This document shows positions 27,798 to 35,662 of a stretch of 64,000 bases of DNA, piece after piece (positions within the stretch are counted from its first letter, which is position 1; each line of letters begins with the position of its first letter). Under the pieces are notes generated by a model that saw nothing but the letters and a program-made list of their open reading frames with translations, was not told the origin of the DNA and did not search any database. This DNA is from Anaerolineae bacterium (GTDB taxonomy: Bacteria > Chloroflexota > Anaerolineae > Aggregatilineales > Phototrophicaceae). Where the stretch lies: NCBI GenBank assembly GCA_022822545.1, contig JAJEBE010000049.1, positions 124,001 through 188,000 on the forward strand, given 5' to 3'. Made by a program: the position numbers and the translations under genes.

Positions 27798-27864
27798 TGT
27801 AAGGCGACTCTGTGAATCGCCCGCCATAACACCCCATCCGTAGGGGCGACCCGGTGGGTCGCCC
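27798..27864. repeat. Dispersed palindromic repeat (REP/BIME-like), locus 2
   Basis: There are two hairpins: an imperfect one (27802-27809 with 27813-27820) and a perfect 9-bp stem with a 3-nt loop (27843-27851 with 27855-27863). The core GTAGGGGCGACC...GGTCGCCCG is shared with 5825-5897, and GACTCTGTGA-TCGCCCGC is shared with 60921-60939. Confidence 0.8.
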
Positions 27865-28214
27865 GAAAAAGCGCAAGATATACGATGATATTCTGCTCGC
27901 TGAAAACTATTCTGTTCTCAGCCCCTTGTGGGAGAGGGGCCGGGGGTGAGGGGTAGAAACGCGACCGTCGCGCCACACTACCGGACAAGCCTTATATGGT
28001 CGCCCGCCCACGAAACTTTTCTGCTGCCATCGACAACATGAACAACAGATCTCACACACAACATCTAATCCGAAATCATGCTGAACCTAAGCCAAAATAC
28101 AACCCATATCGTCCCTTTTGCAAGAATTCTGCCCCTGGGGCATCGCCGTATCCATACTGTATCAATAGAGATTGGCATATTTGCCATCCATCTGCCGTTT
28201 TCACTTGCCTTTGC

Positions 28215-28256
28215 CCATACTGCATCCACCCTTTTCCATACTGCGTCCACCTTTTA
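28215..28256. repeat. Two-copy 21-bp tandem repeat
   Basis: CCATACTGCATCCACC-CTTTT (28215-28235) is followed directly by CCATACTGCGTCCACC-TTTTA (28236-28256). A more degenerate copy, CCATACTGTATCAAT, lies at 28150-28164. The 21-bp period keeps frame, so this may be the remains of a repeat-containing coding sequence, but no intact ORF supports that. Confidence 0.55.
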
Positions 28257-28496
28257 CTTACCTCATCCGCCGAACTTTCGACTGCAAGGCCTGGACTTGA
28301 TTCGACGCCGAAAGAGATCGACGATACACTTCCCGCTGCCCCAGATCTCAGATGGCCAGATTGCCAGATTGCCAAAAAAAGTTTTCCGTCGGCGGCAAAA
28401 CTGTCGCGAGCCTCTCCGCTTGCCAGCGAGCCTTAGACTTCATAGCTGTGGCGGAGTAGAATGTAGAACGCCAAAACCTGAGGAGGCGGCTAGCCT

Positions 28497-29219
28497 ATGA
28501 ACACGAAGCAAATGCTGGAAGAACTCAAGAACTTTGATACGCCATCCATCACCAATGTGGTGGCGACTTATCCGGATTCGCCGCTTTGCCTCGGTCTGTA
28601 CAATCCCTGGACCGAGAACTGGTACACCGATCAAACCATACGCTGCATGTACCCGGAGCTGGGCCGGCGCGTCGGTTATGCGGTGACTTGCGTCTACGGT
28701 TTGCCGGATCCAAATTATTCCCGCCTGGGCTTCGCCGATGTGCTGGACGCGATGGAGGCATCGCCTCAGCCAACGATATTGGTCCTGGAGCAGAAATTTC
28801 CCCCGGCGCTGGCCGGCAAAGTTGGCTTGGCCGGCGGCAATATGGTCTCGGCGATGAGAGCCCTCGGTTGCGTCGGCATGCTGTCCAACGGACCCTCGCG
28901 CGATCTTGACGAGGTCCGCGAAATGGATTTCCAGTATATGTTGAGCGGCGTAACCGCCGGGCACGGCGCCATGGCGGTGCAAGCCCTGAATGTGCCGGTC
29001 TCCGTCGGCGGCATGGATGTGGCGCCCGGCGAACTCATTCACATGGACGAAAACGGCGCTTGCAAATTCCCGGCCGCCCAACTGGAAGCCGTGCTAATCA
29101 ACGCGCGCGCCCTGCAAAAAGAGGAAGCCGCGCGCATGAAAGCCTTGCAAAATGCGAAGTCCGCCGCCGAAATCCGCGCGATATTTGGCGGGCATGCTTA
29201 CGGCGATGCCGACGAGTAG
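28497..29219 (+). CDS. RraA-like protein (HMG/CHA aldolase family)
   Basis: This is a 240-residue member of the RraA/4-hydroxy-4-methyl-2-oxoglutarate aldolase superfamily (older annotations call it demethylmenaquinone methyltransferase-like). The characteristic block is visible as GGNMVSAMRALGCVGMLSNG followed by PSRD, giving the conserved Arg-Asp pair; the Asp-Gly before it is Asn-Gly here. VSVGGMDVAPGELIHMDENG matches the family's GD-x-hydrophobic metal-site strand with small changes. Activity may be aldolase, decarboxylase or none. AGGAGG (28481-28486) lies 10 nt before the ATG. It sits between two paralogous MFS genes, suggesting a catabolic role for an imported acid. Confidence 0.85.
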   Translation: MNTKQMLEELKNFDTPSITNVVATYPDSPLCLGLYNPWTENWYTDQTIRCMYPELGRRVGYAVTCVYGLPDPNYSRLGFADVLDAMEASPQPTILVLEQKFPPALAGKVGLAGGNMVSAMRALGCVGMLSNGPSRDLDEVREMDFQYMLSGVTAGHGAMAVQALNVPVSVGGMDVAPGELIHMDENGACKFPAAQLEAVLINARALQKEEAARMKALQNAKSAAEIRAIFGGHAYGDADE

Positions 29220-29252
29220 CCCCATGACGAGCAGGCGATCTAGCCAGCTTGC

Positions 29253-30470
29253 ATGAATCATTCCCGATACCGTGCCCGGCGCGCATTCTATGTGTTCAGG
29301 ATGGTGGCGCCCTTTGCCTTCGCCATGTGGCTGACCATGGCGAATCTCTATTTCGCGACCGTCATCACCGCGGACCCATTTCGTTTGGCATTGCTCCTGG
29401 TTGTATTGGAAACAGCCACTTTCGCCTTTGAGGTCCCGACAGGCCTCATCGCCGACAGCTTCAGCCGCAAATGGTCTATAGTCATCGGCTACATCATTTG
29501 GGGCGGCGGCTTTCTAGTGCAGGCGCTCGTGCCGATATACGAAGTGACGCTCCTGTCGCAGGCAATTTGGGGTTTGGGTTTCACCTTCGTCAGCGGCGCG
29601 CCCGAAGCCTGGCTGGTCGACGAACTGGGTCAGGAAGAAGCATCCACGCTGTTTCTTCGCGGCTCCCAGATTGCTCAGGTAAGCACCCTTCTTGGCATCG
29701 CCGCTTCGACCGCGCTGGCGACGCTGCATCTTGCTTTGCCGATCGCGCTTGGCGGCGCAGCTACAATACTGCTGGCGCTTCTGCTGGCGGTTATCATGCC
29801 CGAAGAAGGTTTCCAGCCCGCCGGATCTATGGGGATATCATTTGCTCAATTGCGGCGCACTTTCTCCGCCACTCTCAAGATGGTGCAGGGAAGGCCTGTC
29901 TTGCGCTCGGTAGTCTTGATCGGCTTGGTCATCGGCAGTTCCGTTGGCGGCTTTGATGCTATGTATGCTCCCCATATTGTGCAGAATTTCCTACTGCCTA
30001 TCTTTGAGCCGGAAATCTGGTTCGGCATACTGTTTGCCGGCGTGACGCTCTTGACATTGCCTTTGCTGGAGCTGGCGCGGCTGCGGCTGCGGCAAAGGCC
30101 TGAGTCGAGGACGACCGGCATACTCGCCTTGTTTGCTGGCGGCACTGTACTGGGCAACCTGGTTTTCATTTGGGCGCCGACGTTCTACGTAGCCGCCCTG
30201 GCATATTGCCTCAGCCAGGTCTTGCGGACGGCGACCAAGCCGCTCTTTATGATCTGGATAAATCGCCATGCGCCATCTGATGTGCGCGCGACAGTCATCT
30301 CGCTGTACTGGCAATCCAATGCTTCGGGGCAAATCGTTTTCGCGCCATTGTTCGGCGCCCTTGGGACCTTGACCTCTCTGCGTATTGCCTTGTCTGCCGC
30401 AAGCTTGGCGCTGCTGCCGGTTATCCCGCTCTACCGCCGTCACCGCCGAAACAGCATGGAGGTCGCCTAG
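29253..30470 (+). CDS. MFS transporter, paralogue B
   Basis: This 405-residue, twelve-helix transporter is homologous to the one at 26287. The loop 2-3 signature is EVPTGLIADSFSRKWSIVIG; WLVDELGQEEASTLFLRGSQ matches the paralogue's WIVDEIGYERASGAFLRASQ, and EEGFQPAG matches ERGFKPAG. Divergence is large enough to suggest an old duplication with different substrates. It starts 33 nt after the RraA-like gene, so the two are probably cotranscribed. Confidence 0.92.
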   Translation: MNHSRYRARRAFYVFRMVAPFAFAMWLTMANLYFATVITADPFRLALLLVVLETATFAFEVPTGLIADSFSRKWSIVIGYIIWGGGFLVQALVPIYEVTLLSQAIWGLGFTFVSGAPEAWLVDELGQEEASTLFLRGSQIAQVSTLLGIAASTALATLHLALPIALGGAATILLALLLAVIMPEEGFQPAGSMGISFAQLRRTFSATLKMVQGRPVLRSVVLIGLVIGSSVGGFDAMYAPHIVQNFLLPIFEPEIWFGILFAGVTLLTLPLLELARLRLRQRPESRTTGILALFAGGTVLGNLVFIWAPTFYVAALAYCLSQVLRTATKPLFMIWINRHAPSDVRATVISLYWQSNASGQIVFAPLFGALGTLTSLRIALSAASLALLPVIPLYRRHRRNSMEVA

Positions 30471-30552
30471 AATGGACGGCTGAAACACGAAGCAGGCGGA
30501 TTTCGTATACATTAAGTGAGACGGAAAGAATTAATCGAGTAATCGAGGGCAA

Positions 30553-31410
30553 ATGATGATTGGCAAACGAATACTTATCACCGGCGCGACCAATGGCATC
30601 GGCAAACAGGCGGCCCTTGAACTGGCGAAGATGGGCGCGGGGCTTGTCATCGTCGGGCGCGACGAGATAAAGACGCTGAAGGTGAGCCGCGATATCAAGC
30701 AGGCAAGCGGCAATTCCAACGTGAATATCTTGGTGGCCGATCTCTCTTCCATGGACGAGGTTCGCCGTATCGCCGCCGAATTTCGCGAGAAGTATCAGCG
30801 GCTGGATGTCTTGCTGAACAACGCCGGCGCCGTCTTCTCCGAGTATCAGCAATCGGCTGATGGCTACGAGATGACTTTCGCGCTGAATCATATCAGCTAT
30901 TACCTGCTCACTCATCTCCTGCTTGATATCATCAAGCTGACTGCCCATGAACACGGCGAAGCGCGCATCATTAACGTCTCTTCAAGCGCCCATAGAAACG
31001 CGGCATTGCGGCTGGATAACCTGCGTGACCAGAGCGGCTTCAGTATGCTTAACAGCTATGGCGCCAGCAAACTGATGAATGTGCTCTTCACTTATGAATT
31101 GGCGCGGCGGCTTGAAGATACTGCTGTGACTGTCAATGCGGTGCATCCCGGTTTGGTCGATACCGGCTTCGGCCACAATACCGGGGGACTGTGGTCTTCC
31201 ATAATCAAGATCTTGCAGAAGCTGTTTGCGATATCGCCGAAAAAAGGCGCCGAGACGCTCGTTTACCTCGCCTCTTCGTCCGATGTGGCGGGCATCAGCG
31301 GGGCATACTGGAACGAGAAACAGCAGAAACGCTCAAGCGAGAACTCCTATGACCGCGAACAGCAGAAATCGCTTTGGGCTTTCAGCGCCGAAGCGACCGG
31401 CATCGGCTAG
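30553..31410 (+). CDS. Short-chain dehydrogenase/reductase (retinol dehydrogenase-like)
   Basis: This 285-residue NAD(P)-dependent oxidoreductase has the classical SDR layout: glycine-rich TGATNGIG at the N-terminus, LLNNAG in strand 4, the catalytic serine in NVSSSAH, and the catalytic Y-x-x-x-K as SYGASKLMN. NAVHPGLVDT follows. The longer C-terminal part (GGLWSSIIKILQKLF...) resembles the retinol/WW-domain oxidoreductase branch. The substrate is unknown. Two adjacent ATGs (30553 and 30556) follow GAGGG. Convergent with the DUF952 gene. Confidence 0.92.
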   Translation: MMIGKRILITGATNGIGKQAALELAKMGAGLVIVGRDEIKTLKVSRDIKQASGNSNVNILVADLSSMDEVRRIAAEFREKYQRLDVLLNNAGAVFSEYQQSADGYEMTFALNHISYYLLTHLLLDIIKLTAHEHGEARIINVSSSAHRNAALRLDNLRDQSGFSMLNSYGASKLMNVLFTYELARRLEDTAVTVNAVHPGLVDTGFGHNTGGLWSSIIKILQKLFAISPKKGAETLVYLASSSDVAGISGAYWNEKQQKRSSENSYDREQQKSLWAFSAEATGIG

Positions 31411-31416
31411 GTATTG

Positions 31417-31782
31417 TCAGGGCAGGCCCGGCGGCAGCCTGAAGCCGTCTTCCGATTCAGTGAACTCGATGACTTCCAAGACCGCATCGAGATTCAGTTT
31501 TCCATACACATGCGGGAAAAGCGCTTCGACCGTTGTTGCGTCCGCGCCCTCCGCCCTCGGATGCGCCGGCGCTTCCCAGCGCAGCTCCGCGCTCAGCCGA
31601 TCTTCGTCGATGCAAAGCAGCAGCAGATCCGCCGCGCCGCGGTAGAAGTCCTCCGCGACCGCCAGCACCTGCTCGCGCCGCGAACAATGAATGAAGCCTT
31701 CGCTCGCCAATGACGGGGCGCTGTACCAACCCCGTCCCTGCGCCGCCTGCCAAGCTGCGCGGGAGCTTATGTGGTAAATCAC
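31417..31782 (-). CDS. DUF952 domain protein
   Basis: This small 121-residue protein matches the DUF952 pattern: MIYHISSRAAWQAAQ at the start, SLASEGFIHCS near residue 30, then LLLLCIDEDRL, and FPHVYGKLNLDAV toward the end. The family has an ADP-ribosyltransferase-like fold of unknown activity. It starts with GTG, overlapping the TGA stop of the upstream gamma-synthase-type gene (GTGA overlap), which indicates translational coupling. Confidence 0.85.
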   Translation of the reverse strand: MIYHISSRAAWQAAQGRGWYSAPSLASEGFIHCSRREQVLAVAEDFYRGAADLLLLCIDEDRLSAELRWEAPAHPRAEGADATTVEALFPHVYGKLNLDAVLEVIEFTESEDGFRLPPGLP

Positions 31783-32903
31783 GCAAGCGCCTGCTGCAGG
31801 TCCGCGATCAAATCCGCCGGATGCTCAAGGCCGATGGAAACGCGCAGCAGGTTGGGCGGTGTGCTCGAGCTTTCTTCGATCGACTCGCGGTGCTCAATGA
31901 GACTGTGCGTCCCGCCGAAGCTGGTCGCGCTAGTGAAGAGCTTCAGCCGGTTGACAAGGTCGATAGCGCCTTGCCGCCCGCCCTTGACCAGGACCGACAT
32001 CAGACCGCTGCCAACCCGCATCTGCCGCAGCGCCAATTCATACTGCGGATGGCTGGGATGATGCGGATAAAGCACGCGCTCAATCTTGGGGTGTTCCGCC
32101 AGGAAACACGCCACTTGCAAGGCGTTTTCGCTATGAGCGCGGACGCGATAGGACAAGCTCTGCAAGCCGCGCGCGGCCAGCCAGCTATTCATCGGAGACA
32201 GGACGCTGCCGCCGATTCTCACCAGCCGCATGACGCGCTCGGCGAATTTGTCTTCTTGGGCGAAGATGATGACGCCGCCCAATACATCGTGGTGCCCGGC
32301 GATATATTTGGTGAGGGACATGACAACGATGTCGGCGCCAAGCGCGATCGGATTCTGCGCGGCAGGCGTCGCCACGGTGTTATCGACCAGCAGCAAGGCG
32401 CCGCTTTCCTGGGCGATCTCGGCGATTGCGGCGATGTCCGCCAGCCGGATCATAGGATTGGTGGGCGACTCGAGGATGACCAACTTGGTCTCCGGGCGCA
32501 TGGCGGCGCGCACCGCCTTCAGATCGCTCATATCGACGTAAGTGGTTTCCAGGCCCCAGGGCGCAAAGAATTCGTTCAGTTGCACGCGAATGCCGAAGTA
32601 CATATCGTCGCTCGATACGACGTGATCGCCTGGCTCCAGCGCCTGGAATATGGTGAGCATGGCGGCGGATCCGCTGGAAATTGCATGCGCCACCGCGCCT
32701 CTTTCAAGCTTGGCCAAAGATGCTTCCAAGGCGGCGCGGTTGGGATTCTGATAACGAGTGTAGATCAGCTCGTCCGCTTCACGCTCGCGGCCTGTCGTCT
32801 CGTACTCGAAGGTGGTGCTCAGCACAATAGGCGCTACGATTGCGCCGCTCGCAGGGTCGATCGCCGCGTTGTGAACTGCCTCGGTTTCCGGCCGCAGATT
32901 CAT
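31779..32903 (-). CDS. Cystathionine gamma-synthase/lyase-type PLP enzyme
   Basis: This is a 374-residue member of the Cys/Met metabolism PLP-dependent family. Visible are the N-terminal TTFEYE segment, SGSAAMLTIFQAL at the cofactor phosphate site, ESPTNPMIRLADI, the cofactor aspartate in LLVDNTVATP, and the Schiff-base lysine in MSLTKYIAGHHDVLGG. SLGGTHSLIEHR at the end reads here as SFGGTHSLIEHR. It could act in transsulfuration, direct homocysteine synthesis or methionine degradation; sequence alone does not separate these. It is coupled to a DUF952 gene downstream. Confidence 0.93.
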   Translation of the reverse strand: MNLRPETEAVHNAAIDPASGAIVAPIVLSTTFEYETTGREREADELIYTRYQNPNRAALEASLAKLERGAVAHAISSGSAAMLTIFQALEPGDHVVSSDDMYFGIRVQLNEFFAPWGLETTYVDMSDLKAVRAAMRPETKLVILESPTNPMIRLADIAAIAEIAQESGALLLVDNTVATPAAQNPIALGADIVVMSLTKYIAGHHDVLGGVIIFAQEDKFAERVMRLVRIGGSVLSPMNSWLAARGLQSLSYRVRAHSENALQVACFLAEHPKIERVLYPHHPSHPQYELALRQMRVGSGLMSVLVKGGRQGAIDLVNRLKLFTSATSFGGTHSLIEHRESIEESSSTPPNLLRVSIGLEHPADLIADLQQALA

Positions 32904-33100
32904 TTTTATATTCCTGTAGTCTCAATGTCTCGGCAATCATACAAGCTGGCGGGCAGGCCTGCCAAGTGCAGGCGAGTCAGCGCTGAGAATTGACGGCGGC
33001 GCTATGAAATCGATGTAGAATAAAGTGGCGACAGATAATTTTCTGATTACCGCGTGAAGCATCGGCAAAGGATGGCAACGCTGAATTGGAGAGGTGTACC

Positions 33101-33628
33101 ATGCCGGATATGCTTGTCAAATTATACGATCTTCCGGAGTTGGAGCCCGCGCTCGCCAAGCAGCGGGACATGGGGATTACGATCCGACGGGGAATGGCGC
33201 CGGAGAAGTTCCTGGTCCTAGATTGGATCGGCCAGCATTTCAGCGAGTATTGGGTTAGTGAAGCCGATGTGGGTTTTGCCGCGCGTCCGCCGACAATCTT
33301 TTTGGCGCATCGCGGCGAGCAGATTCTCGGCTTTGCCTGTTACGATACCGCGCACATGAATTTCTTCGGGCCAACCGGCGTTGACGAGGCTGAGCGCGGG
33401 CGGGGCATCGGCACTGCGCTGCTGCTTGCCGCTTTGCACGCCATGCGGGAAACGGGCCACATGTACGGCATCATCGGTTGGGCGGGGCCGGTCAAGTATT
33501 ATGAGAAGGTCGTCGGCGCCGAGGTGATCTCTGGGTCCGAGCCGCCGGGCAGCTATCGCGGCATGCTGGGCACACACGCCATATTCACCGAAGGCGCGCC
33601 GGGCGATTCCTTCCTGCATGAGCGCTGA
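33101..33628 (+). CDS. GNAT family N-acetyltransferase
   Basis: This is a 175-residue acetyltransferase. The CoA-binding motif A is GVDEAERGRGIGTALLLAALHAM (R-G-x-G-I-G core), followed by YGIIGWAGPVKYYEKVVGAEVI, a motif-B-like segment. The substrate is unknown. ATG 33101, preceded by GGAGAGG, is chosen; TTG 33086 lies inside that ribosome-binding site. A TAGAAT at 33016-33021 may be its -10, with TTGACG 20 bp upstream (32990-32995), a rather long spacing. Confidence 0.88.
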   Translation: MPDMLVKLYDLPELEPALAKQRDMGITIRRGMAPEKFLVLDWIGQHFSEYWVSEADVGFAARPPTIFLAHRGEQILGFACYDTAHMNFFGPTGVDEAERGRGIGTALLLAALHAMRETGHMYGIIGWAGPVKYYEKVVGAEVISGSEPPGSYRGMLGTHAIFTEGAPGDSFLHER

Positions 33629-33629
33629 G

Positions 33630-34073
33630 TCAGGCAGATTTCAGGCGTTGCTTCGCTTGATAGACGACGGCATTGATCAACTCGGTCAAGCCGCGTCCCT
33701 TGCCCATAGAAATATCCCGGCCGAAGAAGGTGAAGACAACTTCGCCATTGATGGCGGCCACTTGCTCCAATGGCGCGCCGCTGCAAGCCTGATCAAGGAT
33801 GGCGCTCATGGCCATCGCTGACAGGCCCTGCGGATTTAGCACGTCAAAGTAAAAGTCCAGCGTACCGTCCGCGCGCTCAAGCGCCCATACGAAGGCTTCT
33901 GATTCGCAGCCGATAACGCGATGCGCCTCGTCGTAGGGTTTGGTCGCAATCGAAGGAGGCACCGGCTGGAATTCGTCGGCGATGGCGATCAGATAGTCGA
34001 CGCGTTCTTCCCGCGATGTGATGAAGTTGAAATCGTCGAGGTATTCTTGCAGCTTTGCCGGATAATCCGCCAT
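33630..34073 (-). CDS. sufE: SufE-type sulfur acceptor protein
   Basis: SufE accepts persulfide sulfur from a cysteine desulfurase (SufS) for Fe-S cluster assembly. The 147 residues match the family, with active-site Cys56 in RVIGCESEAFVW and the terminal GRGLTELINAVVYQAKQRL helix. No sufS or sufBCD is nearby. Instead, the preceding gene on the same strand, 65 nt away, encodes a two-domain rhodanese, making a pair of persulfide-handling proteins. Confidence 0.92.
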   Translation of the reverse strand: MADYPAKLQEYLDDFNFITSREERVDYLIAIADEFQPVPPSIATKPYDEAHRVIGCESEAFVWALERADGTLDFYFDVLNPQGLSAMAMSAILDQACSGAPLEQVAAINGEVVFTFFGRDISMGKGRGLTELINAVVYQAKQRLKSA

Positions 34074-34138
34074 TGACGCCTCACCCTGGGCAAATGAACC
34101 GGGACAGCGTGTGACCGCCCCGATTCACGGATTGTCTA

Positions 34139-34999
34139 CTACTTCTCGATAGGCAGGCCGACGCTGTTGCCCCATTCCGTCCAAGAGCCGTCGTAATTCC
34201 GCACATCGGCGAAACCGAGCAGGTTGGTCAAGACAAACCATGTATGGCTGCTGCGCTCGCCAATGCGGCAGTAGGCGACGGTGGGCTCAGCCGGATTCAA
34301 GTCGATCTCCTCGAGGTAGATCGCGCTCAGTTCGGCCGCGTTCTTAAACGTTCCGTCTTCATTGGCGGCGCGTGACCAGGGAACGCTCGAAGCGCCTGGA
34401 ATATGACCGCCGCGAACGGCGCCTTCCTGCGGATAGCCTTCCATGTGCAGCTTCTCGCCGCTGAACTCGGCCGGGCTGCGCACATCAACCAACTGACCGC
34501 TGGATTGAATATGTTGCAAGACGCCATCGCGAAAGGCGCGGATACGGCTGTCGTCCCGTTCCGGCGCGCTGTAGGATGTCGGGCTGATGACCGGCTTCTC
34601 ACGTGTGAGCTCGCGTCCTTCTTCCGCCCACTTGAGCCGACCGCCATCCATAATCTTGGCGTTTGTGTGGTTGAAGAGCTCAAAGACCCAAAGGGCATAA
34701 GTCGCCCACCAATTGCTCTTGTCGCCATAGAAGATGACGGTTGTATCAGGCGTGATGCCGATGCGGCTCGCCAGCGCCTCAAAGCCGGCCTTACCGAGAT
34801 AATCTCGGCGGAGCGGGTCGTTGAGGTCCTTGACCCAATCGACCTCGACGGCGCCAGGAATATGACCGCTTGGATACAGCAGCGGGTCTTCGTTGGACTC
34901 GACGATACGAATATTGTCGTCATTCAGGCGGGCGGCGACCCAGTCTGTCGAGACGAGCTTGTCTGGATTCGCATACCCACGACTTCCGATATCACTCAT
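34139..34999 (-). CDS. Thiosulfate/3-mercaptopyruvate sulfurtransferase (two-domain rhodanese)
   Basis: This 286-residue protein consists of two tandem rhodanese domains. The N-terminal, inactive copy has [14 protein letters not shown] and [15 protein letters not shown]; the C-terminal copy has [21 protein letters not shown] and the active-site loop C-R-I-G-E-R-S starting at Cys244. The CRIGERS loop is the thiosulfate-sulfurtransferase type (arginine-containing) rather than the CGSGVTA mercaptopyruvate type. ATG 34999 with AGGAGAAG is used; an in-frame extension to ATG 35113 runs through a terminator-like hairpin and is not thought to be translated as part of the enzyme. Confidence 0.93.
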   Translation of the reverse strand: MSDIGSRGYANPDKLVSTDWVAARLNDDNIRIVESNEDPLLYPSGHIPGAVEVDWVKDLNDPLRRDYLGKAGFEALASRIGITPDTTVIFYGDKSNWWATYALWVFELFNHTNAKIMDGGRLKWAEEGRELTREKPVISPTSYSAPERDDSRIRAFRDGVLQHIQSSGQLVDVRSPAEFSGEKLHMEGYPQEGAVRGGHIPGASSVPWSRAANEDGTFKNAAELSAIYLEEIDLNPAEPTVAYCRIGERSSHTWFVLTNLLGFADVRNYDGSWTEWGNSVGLPIEK

Positions 35000-35064
35000 T
35001 CTTGCTTCTCCTGTTTCACTAATCTTTCGAGGTAATACAGTGGTTGCCCGTTCGGACTGCATAA

Positions 35065-35094
35065 TCAAAAAAGCCAACCTGCGCGGGTTGACTT
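35065..35094 (-). terminator. Intrinsic terminator (minus strand), possibly an attenuator of the sulfurtransferase
   Basis: On the minus strand a 9-bp stem (35086-35094 with 35071-35079, one G-U) with a 6-nt loop is followed by TTTTTTGA. It lies 170 nt past the stop of the minus-strand three-gene unit ending at 35264, and 66 nt before the start of the sulfurtransferase gene. It could end the upstream unit or regulate the downstream one. The hairpin lies inside a short ATG-initiated frame beginning at 35113. Confidence 0.7.
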
Positions 35095-35263
35095 GTCGGT
35101 AGCGAACAACCATGCTGCTGGCAAACCAAACTCACCCGCCTATAGGCTATAGCCCAGGCAACAACAGGTCGCGAACATGCCAGGGAAGATAGATTTGCTC
35201 ATGCGCTTACACTATCACAGCCGCGCGCGGAATACAAGCAGGGATGAAAACTCTGATGGCATT

Positions 35264-35662
35264 CTATTGGAAAGGCGGCAACTCAAGCGTCGTGTGGAGA
35301 CGGTTGCAGCAGAGTTGGCAATTCTCCAGCTTGAGCGAAAGGTGGACGCCTTGCGGCAGCGTGAAAGTGAATTTTCCTCGACCGATGCTGCCGATAAGCG
35401 GTTTCCGCCTGGCAACGATGTATACGCCGGCGTCATCTTGATCGGTCGTCCATTGCCAGCCGAAGCCCGCTTGCAGTTCCAGTTTCGCCAAGACTTTGAG
35501 CTGATCATGCCAGGACAAACTGATATCGCAGTGTTCGGTTTTGAGAAAAAAGGTATTTGGAAGAGTTACGTTCCATTCAAGGCGGCGAGTTTCGACTGCC
35601 AGATCGCGGGCCGAGCCAACAAGCTTGACGGCGCTCCAAATGCCAGCCAGGCGCCGCATCAC
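35264..35662 (-). CDS. Hypothetical protein, coupled to class IV aminotransferase
   Basis: This 132-residue protein is of unknown family. It is rich in predicted beta strands (WNVTLPNTFFLKTEHCDISLSW; RGKFTFTLPQGVHLSLKLENCQL), has no signal peptide and no catalytic motif I recognise. Its GTG start overlaps the TGA stop of the aminotransferase gene (35659-35662), the usual sign of a real translationally coupled gene. The overlapping plus-strand ORF is considered a shadow. Confidence 0.6.
   Translation of the reverse strand: MMRRLAGIWSAVKLVGSARDLAVETRRLEWNVTLPNTFFLKTEHCDISLSWHDQLKVLAKLELQAGFGWQWTTDQDDAGVYIVARRKPLIGSIGRGKFTFTLPQGVHLSLKLENCQLCCNRLHTTLELPPFQ

Larger units (their letters stand above)
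27523..28496. other. 974-bp noncoding island rich in repeats
   Basis: No ORF here has family features or a credible ribosome-binding site. The region holds a 21-nt sequence identical to one at 60762-60782 (27680-27700), two hairpins of the GTAGGGGCGAC family (27798-27864), a GGGAGAGGGGCCGGGGGTGAGGGG stretch (starting near 27929) resembling one near 23640, and a short tandem duplication (28215-28256). A TAGAAT at 28457-28462, with weak -35 options, may start transcription of the RraA-like gene. It looks like degraded or repeat-colonised intergenic DNA. Confidence 0.6.

Noticed and set aside
27996-28436. 146-codon plus-strand ORF in the repeat island
   Set aside because: Composed of repeat units and Cys/His/Pro-rich sequence, without a ribosome-binding site or family similarity; considered noncoding.
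31710-32993. 427-codon plus-strand ORF
   Set aside because: It lies antisense to the gamma-synthase-type PLP enzyme and DUF952 genes, both of which have clear family motifs. The translation is low-complexity His/Gln/Arg-rich, typical of a G+C-rich shadow frame.
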